Positions 36,950 through 45,334 of a DNA stretch of 64,000 nt are shown here, piece by piece. The number at the start of each line of letters is the position of its first letter. Within the stretch, counting starts at the first letter, position 1. The DNA is from CAIOYC01 sp965277345 (GTDB taxonomy: Bacteria; Pseudomonadota; Alphaproteobacteria; Caulobacterales; Caulobacteraceae): positions 620,001-684,000 of the forward strand of contig CBDICI010000004.1 of the NCBI GenBank assembly GCA_965277345.1. The letters are read 5' to 3'. Both the position numbers and the translations under genes were made by a program. The notes below the pieces were generated by a model. It was not told where the DNA came from, made no database searches, and worked only from the letters and a program-made list of their open reading frames with translations.

Positions 36950-37612
36950 GTGGGGCTGACCGCGGCGACGATCACCGACATCTTGTCGGGCCTGTCGATC
37001 CTGACCGCCTCGGTCTACGGCTTCGCCCTGCTCGCCCGGCCGGTGTCGGGGCCGCGCACCATCGTCAAGGCGGCCAGCGTGGCCTGCATCGGCGGCGTGT
37101 CGATCGCCGCGGGCGGCCCATGGCTGCTCACCCTGCCGCTGCTGCTGTCGGCGGCGGGGGACGCGTTCCTGGCCGGAGAGCCCCGGCGCTGGCTGCCCTT
37201 CGGCCTCGGCTGCTTCCTCCTCGCCCACCTCATCTACATCGCCCTGTTCTCGCACATGGGCCTGGGGCTCGGCCCCGCCCTGGCCGAGCCGCTGCGGCTC
37301 GTCCCCGCCGTCTTGGCGCTGGCCGCCGGGGCCATGGTGTTGCGCTACATCTGGCCGGGGCTGGGGCGGATGCGCGAGGCGGTGGTGATCTATGTGGCGG
37401 TCATCACGGTCATGACCCTGATGGCCTTCACCCTGCCGTGGAGCCGCTCGGCCGCCGTGATCGGCGCGGTGCTGTTCATGGCCTCCGACGCCATCCTGGC
37501 CGTGCGCCTGTTCCGCGCCGGCGGTCCCAACGTCACCGCCGACCTCGCGGTCTGGTGGTTCTACTGGGCGGCGCAGGCGCTGATCGCCCGCGCGTTCCTT
37601 CACGCCGGCTGA
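36950..37612 (+). CDS. YhhN/TMEM86-family membrane protein (lysoplasmalogenase-like)
   Basis: A 220-residue protein with eight predicted helices. LLLSAAGDAFLAGEPRRWLPFGLGCFLLAH carries, in pieces such as SAAGDAFLA and GCFLLAHLIY, the acidic residues conserved in YhhN and human TMEM86B, and GAVLFMASDAILA is the second signature. TMEM86B cleaves lysoplasmalogens; the bacterial role is unsettled. It begins with GTG just after the DUF1232 gene, probably in one transcript. Confidence 0.85.
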   Translation: MGLTAATITDILSGLSILTASVYGFALLARPVSGPRTIVKAASVACIGGVSIAAGGPWLLTLPLLLSAAGDAFLAGEPRRWLPFGLGCFLLAHLIYIALFSHMGLGLGPALAEPLRLVPAVLALAAGAMVLRYIWPGLGRMREAVVIYVAVITVMTLMAFTLPWSRSAAVIGAVLFMASDAILAVRLFRAGGPNVTADLAVWWFYWAAQALIARAFLHAG

Positions 37613-37665
37613 CCGCGCCACGACGAATGTTGAGTAAGGCCGCCCGCCGATCTACATAGCCGCGC

Positions 37666-37908
37666 ATGACCGATACCCCACCCGACCGCCTCTGCGTCTC
37701 CCCCGCCAGCCCCTACTATGACGAGGCCATCCTCGCTCGCGGCATCGGCATCCGCTTCAAGGGCCAAGAGAAGACCAATGTGGAGGAATACTGCGTCTCC
37801 GAAAGCTGGGTGCGGCTGGCGGTGGGCAGCACTCTGAACCGCAAGGGCGAGGCCATGACGGTGAAGCTGCAGGGCGAGGTCGAGCCCTATTTCCGCGACC
37901 TGGAATAG
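37666..37908 (+). CDS. DUF3297 family protein
   Basis: An 80-residue cytoplasmic protein. PPDRLCVSPASPYYDEAILA and GIGIRFKGQEKTNVEEYC are near-invariant in the DUF3297 family of proteobacteria, whose function is unknown. It is complete at the family's normal length and follows the YhhN-like gene by 53 bases in the same direction. Confidence 0.9.
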   Translation: MTDTPPDRLCVSPASPYYDEAILARGIGIRFKGQEKTNVEEYCVSESWVRLAVGSTLNRKGEAMTVKLQGEVEPYFRDLE

Positions 37909-37940
37909 GCTAGGCTGGCGCCGCTTTGGGATGCTCCGCC

Positions 37941-38324
37941 ATGCTCGCACACCACACCCCCGGCGCCTTCATCGCCGTCGATGACATCGAGCGCGCCATC
38001 CCCTTCTATCGCGATATCCTCGGCCTGGAGTATGGCGGCTTCGATGGGTTCGCCCACCGCTTCCGGGCCGGACCGATCAACCTGCGCGTCGTCAAGCCGC
38101 CCGGCGGCCGGGCCAGGGCCGACTACACCGTACTCGGCTGGGAGACGCCCGACATCGCCCGCGACGTGGCGGCGCTGACCGCCCGGGGGGTCGCCTTCGT
38201 CCGCTATCCCTTCTTCGGCGAGCAACAGGATGCGCAGGGGATCTGGACCGCGCCGACGGGCGACAAGGTGGCCTGGTTCCTCGACCCCGAGGGCAACAAT
38301 CTGTCGCTGGCCCAGCATGTCTGA
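37941..38324 (+). CDS. Glyoxalase/VOC-family protein
   Basis: A single VOC domain of 127 residues with two beta-alpha-beta-beta-beta units: FIAVDDIERAIPFYRDILGL, then WETPDIARDVAALTARGV and WFLDPEGNNLSLAQH. The last glutamate-rich strand normally bears a metal ligand; the EGN motif is kept. I chose the ATG at 37941 over an in-frame TTG 15 bases earlier. Substrate unknown. It is six bases upstream of folP. Confidence 0.85.
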   Translation: MLAHHTPGAFIAVDDIERAIPFYRDILGLEYGGFDGFAHRFRAGPINLRVVKPPGGRARADYTVLGWETPDIARDVAALTARGVAFVRYPFFGEQQDAQGIWTAPTGDKVAWFLDPEGNNLSLAQHV

Positions 38325-38330
38325 TCCCCC

Positions 38331-39158
38331 ATGACGGGGCGCCCGAGCGTGATGGGCATCGTCAACGTCACGCCGGACAGCTTCTCCGACGGTGGGCTCC
38401 ATATCGAGCCGACGGCGGCGCTGAACCGCGCCCGGGCCCTCATCGCGGCGGGGGCCGACATGCTCGACATCGGCGGCGAGTCCACCCGCCCGGGGGCGGA
38501 GCCCGTGTCCGAGCCGGTGGAGCTTGGCCGCGTAGTCCCGTTGATCCAGGCGATCCGCGCGGAGAGCCCTATTCCCCTCTCCGTCGATACCGCCAAGCCC
38601 GAGGTCGCCCGCGCCGCCATGGCCGCCGGGGCGACGATGTGGAACGACGTCATGGCCCTGCGCGCGCCCGGCGCGGTGGAGACAGCGGCGGCGCTCGGCT
38701 GTGCGGTGATCCTCATGCATATGCAGGGCGAGCCGCGCACCATGCAGGATGCGCCCCACTATGACGACGTGGTGGCCGAGGTCGCCGCCTTCCTGGCCGA
38801 GCGCGCCCGGGCGGCCATGGCGGCGGGGGTGGGGCGCGAGCGCATATGCCTCGACCCCGGTCTCGGCTTCGGCAAGACGCTCGACCACAACCTGGCCCTC
38901 ATCGCCGGCCTGCCCCGGCTGGTGGACCTGGGTTTTCCCTTGGTGTTCGGGGCCAGCCGCAAGCGCATGATCCGCGCCCTCGATCCCCGTGCGGTCGCGG
39001 CCGACGATCGGCTGGGCGGCTCCATCGCCCTGGCGCTGGCCGCCGCCGCCCGCGGCGCCGCCGTCCTGCGGGTCCACGACGTGCGCGAGACGGTGCAGGC
39101 GCTGGCGGTGTGGCGCGCGCTCGCGCCGCCCCCCGCGCAGCCGTCGCGCGGGGGCTGA
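38331..39158 (+). CDS. folP: Dihydropteroate synthase
   Basis: The enzyme joins 6-hydroxymethyl-dihydropterin pyrophosphate to p-aminobenzoate in folate synthesis; it is the sulfonamide target. VMGIVNVTPDSFSDGG, DIGGESTRPGAEPV, SVDTAKPEVARAA, DPGLGFGKT and LVFGASRKRMI are the expected motifs in order. At 275 residues it is of normal length. It follows the VOC gene closely; no other folate gene is present in the window. Confidence 0.95.
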   Translation: MTGRPSVMGIVNVTPDSFSDGGLHIEPTAALNRARALIAAGADMLDIGGESTRPGAEPVSEPVELGRVVPLIQAIRAESPIPLSVDTAKPEVARAAMAAGATMWNDVMALRAPGAVETAAALGCAVILMHMQGEPRTMQDAPHYDDVVAEVAAFLAERARAAMAAGVGRERICLDPGLGFGKTLDHNLALIAGLPRLVDLGFPLVFGASRKRMIRALDPRAVAADDRLGGSIALALAAAARGAAVLRVHDVRETVQALAVWRALAPPPAQPSRGG

Positions 39159-39189
39159 CGGGTCTACCCCCGCGGCGGCGGTTCGGCCG

Positions 39190-40302
39190 CTATTTCCAGA
39201 CGCCGTAGGGGTCGATGGAAGGCTTGCCGAGGGCCTGCGCCACCGCCGGGTGGGTCAGTTCGCCGTTCAGCACGTTCAACCCCTTGGCCAGGTGCGGATC
39301 GCGCTTCAACGCGTCCAGCCCATGGTTGGCCAGGGCGAGGCCGAAGGGCAGGGTGGCGTGGCCGAGCGCCTCGGACGAGGTGCGGGGGGCCGCCCCCGGC
39401 ATGTTGGCGACGCAGTAGTGCACCACCCCGTCCACCGTATAGGTCGGATCGTTGTGGGTGGTGGGGTGCGAGGTCTCGAAGCAGCCGCCCTGGTCGATGG
39501 AGACGTCCACCAGCACGCTGCCCCGCTTCATCTGCGCCAAATGTTCCTTGCGCACCAGCTTGGGCGCCGCCGCCCCGGCGGTGAGCACCGCCCCGATCAC
39601 CACGTCGGCCTTGAGGATCTCCTCCTCCACCGCCGCGACGGAGGAATAGCGGGTGATGACCCGGCCCATGAAGATGTCGTCGATCTCGCGCATCCGGGGG
39701 ATGGAGCGCTCCAGCACCACCACCTCGGCGTTCAACCCCATAGCCATTCGCGCGGCGTTGATGCCCACCACGCCGCCGCCCAGCACCACCACCCGCGCCG
39801 GCGGCACGCCCGGCACGCCGCAGAGCAAGAGGCCCATGCCGCCGTTATGCTTCAGCAGGGTCTCGGCGGCGGAAAACACCGCGATGCGCCCGGCCACCTC
39901 CGACATGGGCGCCAGCAGGGGCAGGCCGCCGCGCGCATCGGTCACCGTCTCGTAGGCGATGGCGGCGCAGCCGGAGTTGAGCAAGCCCTCGGTCTGGGCC
40001 GGATCGGGGGCCAGGTGCAGATAGGTGAACAGGATGTGGTCGGGGGTCAGCCGCTCCCACTCGACCTTCTGCGGCTCCTTGACCTTGACCATCATCTTGG
40101 AGCCCGCGAACACCTCGGCCGCGTCCCTGGCGATCCTGGCGCCGACCTTGACGTAGTCGTCGTCGGCATAGCCCGCGCCCTCCCCGGCGCCGGTCTGCAC
40201 CAGCACCTCATGCCCGTGCGCTACATATTCGCGCACGGCGTTGGGGGTGAGGCCGACGCGGTACTCGTCCGGCTTGATCTCCTTGGGCACGCCCACGCGC
40301 AT
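39190..40302 (-). CDS. ald: Alanine dehydrogenase
   Basis: The NAD-dependent enzyme interconverts alanine with pyruvate and ammonia. MRVGVPKEIKPDEYRVGLTP is the family start with the substrate-binding Arg15-like residue. KVKEPQ carries a catalytic lysine region, VVLGGGVVGINAARMAMG is the NAD fold and PTYTVDGVVHYCVANMPGA the C-terminal signature. Length is 370 residues, as usual. The ATG at 40302 is preferred over an upstream frame extension. It is convergent with folP. Confidence 0.95.
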   Translation of the reverse strand: MRVGVPKEIKPDEYRVGLTPNAVREYVAHGHEVLVQTGAGEGAGYADDDYVKVGARIARDAAEVFAGSKMMVKVKEPQKVEWERLTPDHILFTYLHLAPDPAQTEGLLNSGCAAIAYETVTDARGGLPLLAPMSEVAGRIAVFSAAETLLKHNGGMGLLLCGVPGVPPARVVVLGGGVVGINAARMAMGLNAEVVVLERSIPRMREIDDIFMGRVITRYSSVAAVEEEILKADVVIGAVLTAGAAAPKLVRKEHLAQMKRGSVLVDVSIDQGGCFETSHPTTHNDPTYTVDGVVHYCVANMPGAAPRTSSEALGHATLPFGLALANHGLDALKRDPHLAKGLNVLNGELTHPAVAQALGKPSIDPYGVWK

Positions 40303-40479
40303 GGTCTTCCTCCGGTTTAGGGGTTTTGGCGGCAGATGCACCCCCCCATCCGCCGGGTCAAGGCATACGCGCCTCGCCTCGGGCGAAAGGCGTCGGCCTT
40401 CGCCGACCGCCCCGCAGCCGGGCGCTCGTTGCGCCTGGGCAGTCTCGCGCCGCTTGCCTGCGCGATCCGGGGGGGGCGC

Positions 40480-41205
40480 CTAGAGAGAGCGGCCGAACAG
40501 TCCGCGCTTCTTCGACGGCGCCGGCCCGGCGTTCGGGGTCGGCTCGGCTGTCGGCGCGGGCGCCTTTGCGCTTTCCATGGCCACCCGGCGCGGCGAGGGG
40601 CCAGGATCGACCGCATCCGGCGGAACCGGGACGTGGAGGTCGGTGACCAGCCCGTTCTTCAGCGAATAGACCCAGCCATGGATGCCGATGGCGTGGCCCC
40701 CCGCGCGCGCGTTGACGACGATCGGATTGTCGTTGAGCAGGGCGGCCTGGTAAATGACGTTCAGCTCCACCAGTCTGTCCTGGCGGGCGGGTCCGTCGGG
40801 GAGGGCGTCGAGTTCCGCTCGGCTTCGCGTCACCAACCCCCGGATCGGCCCCAGCCAGTGATCGACCAGGCCGTGGGTCGGCTGATCCAGCGAGGCGAGC
40901 ACGCCGCCGCAGCCATAATGGCCGACCACCAGGATGCGCCGGACCTTCAGCACCTCCACCGCGTACTGCAGCACCGACAGGAAATTGATGTCTGAAGGCG
41001 TGCAGAGATTGGCCACGTTGCGGTGCACGAACATCTCGCCCGGATCGCGCCCGACGATGTCGTTGGCGGGCACGCGGCTGTCGGAACAGCCGATCCAGAG
41101 GTATTCCGGCGACTGCTGCGCGGAGAGGCGCAGGAAGAAGTCCGGATCGCTGGAGGTCTTGGCCCTGGCCCAGGCCTCGTTGGCGGCCAGCAGATCCTCA
41201 ATCAT
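40480..41205 (-). CDS. can: Beta-class carbonic anhydrase
   Basis: The zinc enzyme interconverts CO2 and bicarbonate. The zinc ligands are Cys40 and the Asp42-Arg44 dyad (CSDSRVPA), His96 and Cys99 (HYGCGG), arranged as in E. coli Can. The C-terminal 35 residues (AKAPAPTAEPTPNAGPAPSK then KRGLFGRSL) form a Pro/Ala-rich basic tail absent from most homologues. AAGGGG precedes the ATG. It lies between ald and maiA, all leftward but with separate gaps. Confidence 0.94.
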   Translation of the reverse strand: MIEDLLAANEAWARAKTSSDPDFFLRLSAQQSPEYLWIGCSDSRVPANDIVGRDPGEMFVHRNVANLCTPSDINFLSVLQYAVEVLKVRRILVVGHYGCGGVLASLDQPTHGLVDHWLGPIRGLVTRSRAELDALPDGPARQDRLVELNVIYQAALLNDNPIVVNARAGGHAIGIHGWVYSLKNGLVTDLHVPVPPDAVDPGPSPRRVAMESAKAPAPTAEPTPNAGPAPSKKRGLFGRSL

Positions 41206-41253
41206 CGAAACACCCCTTATTTCCGAAGAGATCGAACGTCGGTCATTCGGGCC

Positions 41254-41895
41254 TCAGGCGGCCACGTAATCCGGCTGCTGCTCGTAGGCGGCGGCGTGGA
41301 AGGCCGGATGATCCCGCGACGTCTCCCATACCCCGGCGATGTGAGGATAGGGCGACAGATCGACCTCGAAGCGCCGGGAATTGGCCACCTGCGGGATCAG
41401 GCAGCAGTCGGCCATGCTCGGCCGGTCGCCGAACGCCCAGCCGGCTCCGTGTTTGGCCACCATGGGCTCCAGCGCCAGGAAGCCGTCGTTGATCCACCGC
41501 CGCGCCCAGGTCATCCGCGCCTCGGCCGCCACGCCCATGGCCTCCAGCGCGCGCAGGACGCGCAGGTTGTTCAAGGGGTGGATGTCGCAGGCGACGATCT
41601 CCGCCATGGCCCGCACGGTGGCGCGGTCCCGCGGGTCCGTGGGCAGCAGCGGCGGCTGCGGGTGGGTCTCCTCCAGCCATTCGATGATGGCCAGGCTCTG
41701 GGTCATCGGATCGCCGGCGCCCTCAAGCGTGGGCAGCAGCTTCTGGGCGTTCAGCGCGCGGTAGGGCGCCTTGTGCTGCTCGGAGGCCACCAGGTTCACC
41801 GGGGCCGGGGCGTAATCAATCCCCTTCAGGTTCAGGGCGATGCGCACCCGATAGGGGGCGGCCGCGCGGGCCGAGGTATGCAGGGTCAGGCTCAT
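41254..41895 (-). CDS. maiA: Maleylacetoacetate (or maleylpyruvate) isomerase
   Basis: A zeta-class glutathione transferase of 213 residues. TSARAAAPYRVRIALNLKGI, in place of the usual SSCS-YRVRIAL, keeps the fold but replaces the catalytic SSC by SARAAA. QKLLPTLEG and TQSLAIIEWLEETHP form the glutathione site; DIHPLNNLRVLR is the family's C-domain mark. It is coupled (ATGA) to the FAH-family gene, so together they convert maleylacetoacetate or maleylpyruvate onward. hmgA at 27659 could supply the substrate. Confidence 0.88.
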   Translation of the reverse strand: MSLTLHTSARAAAPYRVRIALNLKGIDYAPAPVNLVASEQHKAPYRALNAQKLLPTLEGAGDPMTQSLAIIEWLEETHPQPPLLPTDPRDRATVRAMAEIVACDIHPLNNLRVLRALEAMGVAAEARMTWARRWINDGFLALEPMVAKHGAGWAFGDRPSMADCCLIPQVANSRRFEVDLSPYPHIAGVWETSRDHPAFHAAAYEQQPDYVAA

Positions 41896-42572
41896 GCGAC
41901 GGTGAACTCCACCCGGCCGGCGCCGGCCACCTCGCCCACCACCCTGTCGCCCCGGGCCAGGGGGCCGACGCCGTCGGGCGTACCGGTAAAGATCAGGTCG
42001 CCGGGCTGCAGCGTCCAGAGTTGCGAGCATTTGGCGATGATCTCCGCCACGTTCCAGATCATGTCGGCGAGGTCGCCGTGCTGCCGGGTTTCACCATTGA
42101 CCGACAGGGTGATGACGCCGGAGGGCGCGGCGCGACCGGGGCGGATGGCGCTGCACGGGGCGGAGGCGTCGAAGCCCTTGGCGCTGTCCCACGGGGCGCC
42201 GGCGTCCTTGGCGATGTTCTGCAGGTCGCGGCGGGTGAGATCGACGCCGGCGGCGTAGCCGAACACCAGGTCCAGCGCCGTATCGACCGGCACGTTGGCG
42301 CCGCCCGCCTTCAGCGCCACCACCAGCTCGATCTCGTGGTGCAGATCGGTCGTGGCCAGGGCGTAGGGCACGGCTCCGCCGGGCGCGACCGCCGCGTCGG
42401 CGGGCTTCATGAAGAAGATCGGCGGCTGGTCCTTGGGGTCGCCGCCCATCTCCCTCACGTGCTTGCCGTAATTGCGGCCGATGCAATAGATGCGGTGCAC
42501 GGGAAAGCGCCGGTCGCTCCCTTCGATGGGCAGAGAGGGCTGGGCGGGCGCGGGAACGGCGAAGTCGGTCAT
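41892..42572 (-). CDS. Fumarylacetoacetate/fumarylpyruvate hydrolase family protein
   Basis: A 226-residue FAH-fold hydrolase. YCIGRNYGKHVREMGGDPKD and PIFFMKPADA begin it; LHHEIELVVAL (metal-binding Glu pair), GYAAGVDLTRRDLQ and PGDLIFTGTPDGVGPL follow. The short form is closer to fumarylpyruvate hydrolase (NagK) than to the longer fumarylacetoacetase, so the true substrate may be the gentisate-derived product. It starts the two-gene leftward unit with maiA. Confidence 0.88.
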   Translation of the reverse strand: MTDFAVPAPAQPSLPIEGSDRRFPVHRIYCIGRNYGKHVREMGGDPKDQPPIFFMKPADAAVAPGGAVPYALATTDLHHEIELVVALKAGGANVPVDTALDLVFGYAAGVDLTRRDLQNIAKDAGAPWDSAKGFDASAPCSAIRPGRAAPSGVITLSVNGETRQHGDLADMIWNVAEIIAKCSQLWTLQPGDLIFTGTPDGVGPLARGDRVVGEVAGAGRVEFTVA

Positions 42573-42617
42573 GGGGGCGTTTTAGGACACACCAATCGTG
42601 TCCGCCACCCACCAGCC

Positions 42618-42720
42618 GTCGTCATGGTGAGGAGCGGACCCTCAGGTCCGCATCTCGAACCACGCAGTCCGTGTATGCGTCCTTCGAGAGGGCCCTTCGG
42701 GTCTCCTCAGGATTGACGAA
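42618..42720. repeat. Intergenic repeat of the TCCTTCGAG/CTCAGGAT family
   Basis: The stretch contains ATGGTGAGGAGCGGACC, TCAGGTCCGCATCTCGAACC, TGCGTCCTTCGAGAGG and TCTCCTCAGGATTGACGAA in series. These are the building blocks of a dispersed alphaproteobacterial intergenic repeat, here without coding potential, between the FAH and 2OG-oxygenase genes. GGACC/GGTCC and CCTTCGAG...CTC segments can fold into hairpins. Confidence 0.6.
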
Positions 42721-42737
42721 CGGGGTGGGCTGCAGAA

Positions 42738-43667
42738 CTAGGCCAGCTTGATCTCGCGCAGGCGCTCGTCGAGGTAGGCCTGTGCGGTGATCGGCTCGGG
42801 ATACCGGTTCGGCCGCCCCGGCGTGACGGTCGAGGGCAGGGTCGCGATCTCGAAGTCCGGCGCGAAGTGCAGGAAGAAGGGCATGGAATAGCGCGCCACC
42901 CCCCGCCGCTCTGGCGCGGGGTTCACCACCCTGTGGGTGGTGGAGGGCAGGACGTGGTTGGTCAGCCGCTGCAGCATGTCGCCGATGTTGCACACCACCG
43001 AGCCCGCAGGCGGGTTCACGTCCAGCCACGCGCCGCCCCGCTCCTTCAACTGCAGTCCGGCCTCCTCCGCGCCGAGCAGCAGGGTGATGGTGTTGATGTC
43101 CTCATGCGCGCCGGCCCGCACATGGGGTCCATCGACCGGGACGGGCGGATAGTGCAGCAGGCGCAGCACGCTGTTGCCGAGGTGGACCGGCCGCTCGAAA
43201 TAGTCGTCGGCGAGGCCGAGATGGCGGGCGATGGCGCGCAGGAGGCGGACGCCAAGCGCGTCCAGCGCGTCATAGAGGCCGCCCACAGACTTGCGGAAAT
43301 CCGCCACCTCGTCCGGCCACACGTTGGCGGGCATGGCGGCGCGATAGGGGTGGCCGGGCGGCAGGTCGCGTCCGGTGTGCCAGAACTCCTTCAGGTCGAA
43401 GTGTTCGGCGCCCTTGGCGGTCTCGACGCCGAAGGGCGTATAGCCGCGCTGCCCGCCCGCCCCCGCCAGCTTGTATTTGCGCTTGGTCGCCTCAGACAGA
43501 GCGAAGAAGGCCCTGGCCGCCGCCGCCGCACCGGCGATCAGCCTCGGCGGCAGGTCGTGATCGGCGATCACCGCGAAGCCGTAGCGCTCGAACGAGGCGC
43601 CAAGATCACGGGAGAAGGCGTCGAAGTCGCGGGTGTAGCCGGTGAAGGAGACGGGCTCGATGGTCAC
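42738..43667 (-). CDS. 2-oxoglutarate/Fe(II)-dependent oxygenase (IPNS-like)
   Basis: A 309-residue isopenicillin-N-synthase-like dioxygenase. The DIOX_N region has YGFAVIADHDLP; GAHEDINTITLL supplies His and Asp iron ligands, TTHRVVNP the second His and RRGVARYSMPFF the 2OG-binding RxS motif. Iron ligands and cosubstrate residues are complete, so it should be active; the substrate is not predictable. The start codon is GTG. Confidence 0.88.
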   Translation of the reverse strand: MTIEPVSFTGYTRDFDAFSRDLGASFERYGFAVIADHDLPPRLIAGAAAAARAFFALSEATKRKYKLAGAGGQRGYTPFGVETAKGAEHFDLKEFWHTGRDLPPGHPYRAAMPANVWPDEVADFRKSVGGLYDALDALGVRLLRAIARHLGLADDYFERPVHLGNSVLRLLHYPPVPVDGPHVRAGAHEDINTITLLLGAEEAGLQLKERGGAWLDVNPPAGSVVCNIGDMLQRLTNHVLPSTTHRVVNPAPERRGVARYSMPFFLHFAPDFEIATLPSTVTPGRPNRYPEPITAQAYLDERLREIKLA

Positions 43668-43744
43668 GGGGGCGCTCTGGCTGTACGGCCGGGCAATCTA
43701 GCCGCCCCCGTCCCTTCGCGCAAAGCCGCCTTCCCGCAAAACCC

Positions 43745-45331
43745 TCAGTGCCCACCCGCGCCCGGTGGCGGCGCGGCGCGGTTCGGCTTGGGGGCCAGCC
43801 ACACCACACAGGCGGCGAAGAACATCACCCCGGCGATGGCTTGGAAGATGTGGTTGGTGGCCACCATCACCGCCTGCGTCTGCACGAGGTTGTCGAGCTG
43901 GCCGAGCGCCTGGGCCGGCGAATAGCCGCCGCCGGTCAGCCGGTTCATCGCCGCGGGGGCGTCGTTCAGCTTGCCCACCACATCGGCGCGCACCCGGGTG
44001 GAGGCGTTCTCCCACGCGGTAGTGGTGATTGAGGTGCCGAAGGCGCCCGCCAGGGTCCGCATGAAGCTGATCAGCCCCGCCGCGCCCGCCGTCTCCTCCG
44101 GCTTCACCGACCCCAGCGCCAGGCCCATGAGCGGCACGAAGAAGAAGGGCATGGCGAAGCCCTGCGCCAGGGCCGGCAGGATCATCCCGCCGAACGAGAT
44201 ATTCGAGGCGAAGGTGGTCCGCCACAACATCACCCCGCCCAGCCAGAACACGCCGAAGGAGATCAGCCCGCGCGGATCGAACCTGCGGGTCATCTGCGCC
44301 ACGATGGGCGACATCACCACCGCCAGCACGCCGTTGAAGGCGGTGAGGCGCCCGCTCTCCTCCGCCGTATAGCCCATATTGGTCTGCAGCCAGAGCGGCA
44401 CCAGCACGACGGACGAGAAGAAGGCGCCGAACACCAGCGGCATGATGGCGGCCGAGACGGCGAAGCCGCGGTAGCGGAACACCTTCAGGTCCACCACCGG
44501 GTTCCGGGCCGTCAGCTCCCAGATCATGAAGGCGGCGAAGCCGATCACGCTGACCACCAGCAGGGTGAGGATCGCGGCGGAGTTGAACCAGTCGAGCTCC
44601 TTGCCCTTGTCGAGCATGATCTGCAGGGCGGCGACCCAGACCACGAGAAGGCCGAGACCCACCGTATCCACCGGCAGCCTCGCCTTGGGCGTCTCGCGCC
44701 CCGCCATCAGGCGCATCCCCGCCACCACCAGGAAGATGGCCACGGGCACGTTGACGAAGAACACCCACGGCCAACCGTAGTTGTCGGACAGCCAGCCGCC
44801 GAGCAGGGGCCCGGCGATGGGGCCGACCACTGTGGTCATGCTCCACAGACCGATCGCCTGGGGCGCCATCCTGGGCGGGAAAATGCGCAGCAGCAGGGTC
44901 TGCGACAGCGGCATCATCGGCCCGCCGGCCAGGCCCTGCAACACGCGGAAAAAGACCAGCATCCCCAGGGACTGCGACAGGCCGCAGAGCGTGGAGGCCA
45001 TGCCGAACAGGGCGATGCAGGTGAGATAGGTTTTCACCGCGCCGAAGCGCTGGGCCAGCCAGCCGGTGAGCGGCACGGTGATCGCCTCGGCCACCGAATA
45101 GGAGGTGATGACCCACGTGCCCTGGCTCGGCGACACGGCCAGGCCGCCGGCGATGTTGGGGATGGAGACGTTGGCGATGGAGGTGTCGAGCACCGCCATG
45201 AAGTTGGACATGGCCAGGACGAAGGCGGCGATCCACAGCAGGGCGCCGGTCAGCGGCTGCACGCCCTGGCCCTGTTGCGCGGCGCCCCCGGCCGGGGGCG
45301 CTCCGCCCGATGCGGCTACAGCGCCGGCCAT
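43745..45331 (-). CDS. DHA2-family MFS drug exporter (second EmrB)
   Basis: A 528-residue, 14-helix transporter. MAVLDTSIANVSIPNIAGGL is motif D1, and WLAQRFGAVKTYL the loop 2-3 motif A. TVVGPIAGPLLGGWLSDNYG is the antiporter motif C. A Gly/Ala/Gln-rich stretch precedes the first helix. It is the last gene of a leftward operon (outer-membrane factor, adaptor, transporter), three bases after the adaptor stop. It shares architecture but not close sequence with the emrB at 22342. Confidence 0.92.
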   Translation of the reverse strand: MAGAVAASGGAPPAGGAAQQGQGVQPLTGALLWIAAFVLAMSNFMAVLDTSIANVSIPNIAGGLAVSPSQGTWVITSYSVAEAITVPLTGWLAQRFGAVKTYLTCIALFGMASTLCGLSQSLGMLVFFRVLQGLAGGPMMPLSQTLLLRIFPPRMAPQAIGLWSMTTVVGPIAGPLLGGWLSDNYGWPWVFFVNVPVAIFLVVAGMRLMAGRETPKARLPVDTVGLGLLVVWVAALQIMLDKGKELDWFNSAAILTLLVVSVIGFAAFMIWELTARNPVVDLKVFRYRGFAVSAAIMPLVFGAFFSSVVLVPLWLQTNMGYTAEESGRLTAFNGVLAVVMSPIVAQMTRRFDPRGLISFGVFWLGGVMLWRTTFASNISFGGMILPALAQGFAMPFFFVPLMGLALGSVKPEETAGAAGLISFMRTLAGAFGTSITTTAWENASTRVRADVVGKLNDAPAAMNRLTGGGYSPAQALGQLDNLVQTQAVMVATNHIFQAIAGVMFFAACVVWLAPKPNRAAPPPGAGGH

Positions 45332-45334
45332 GGC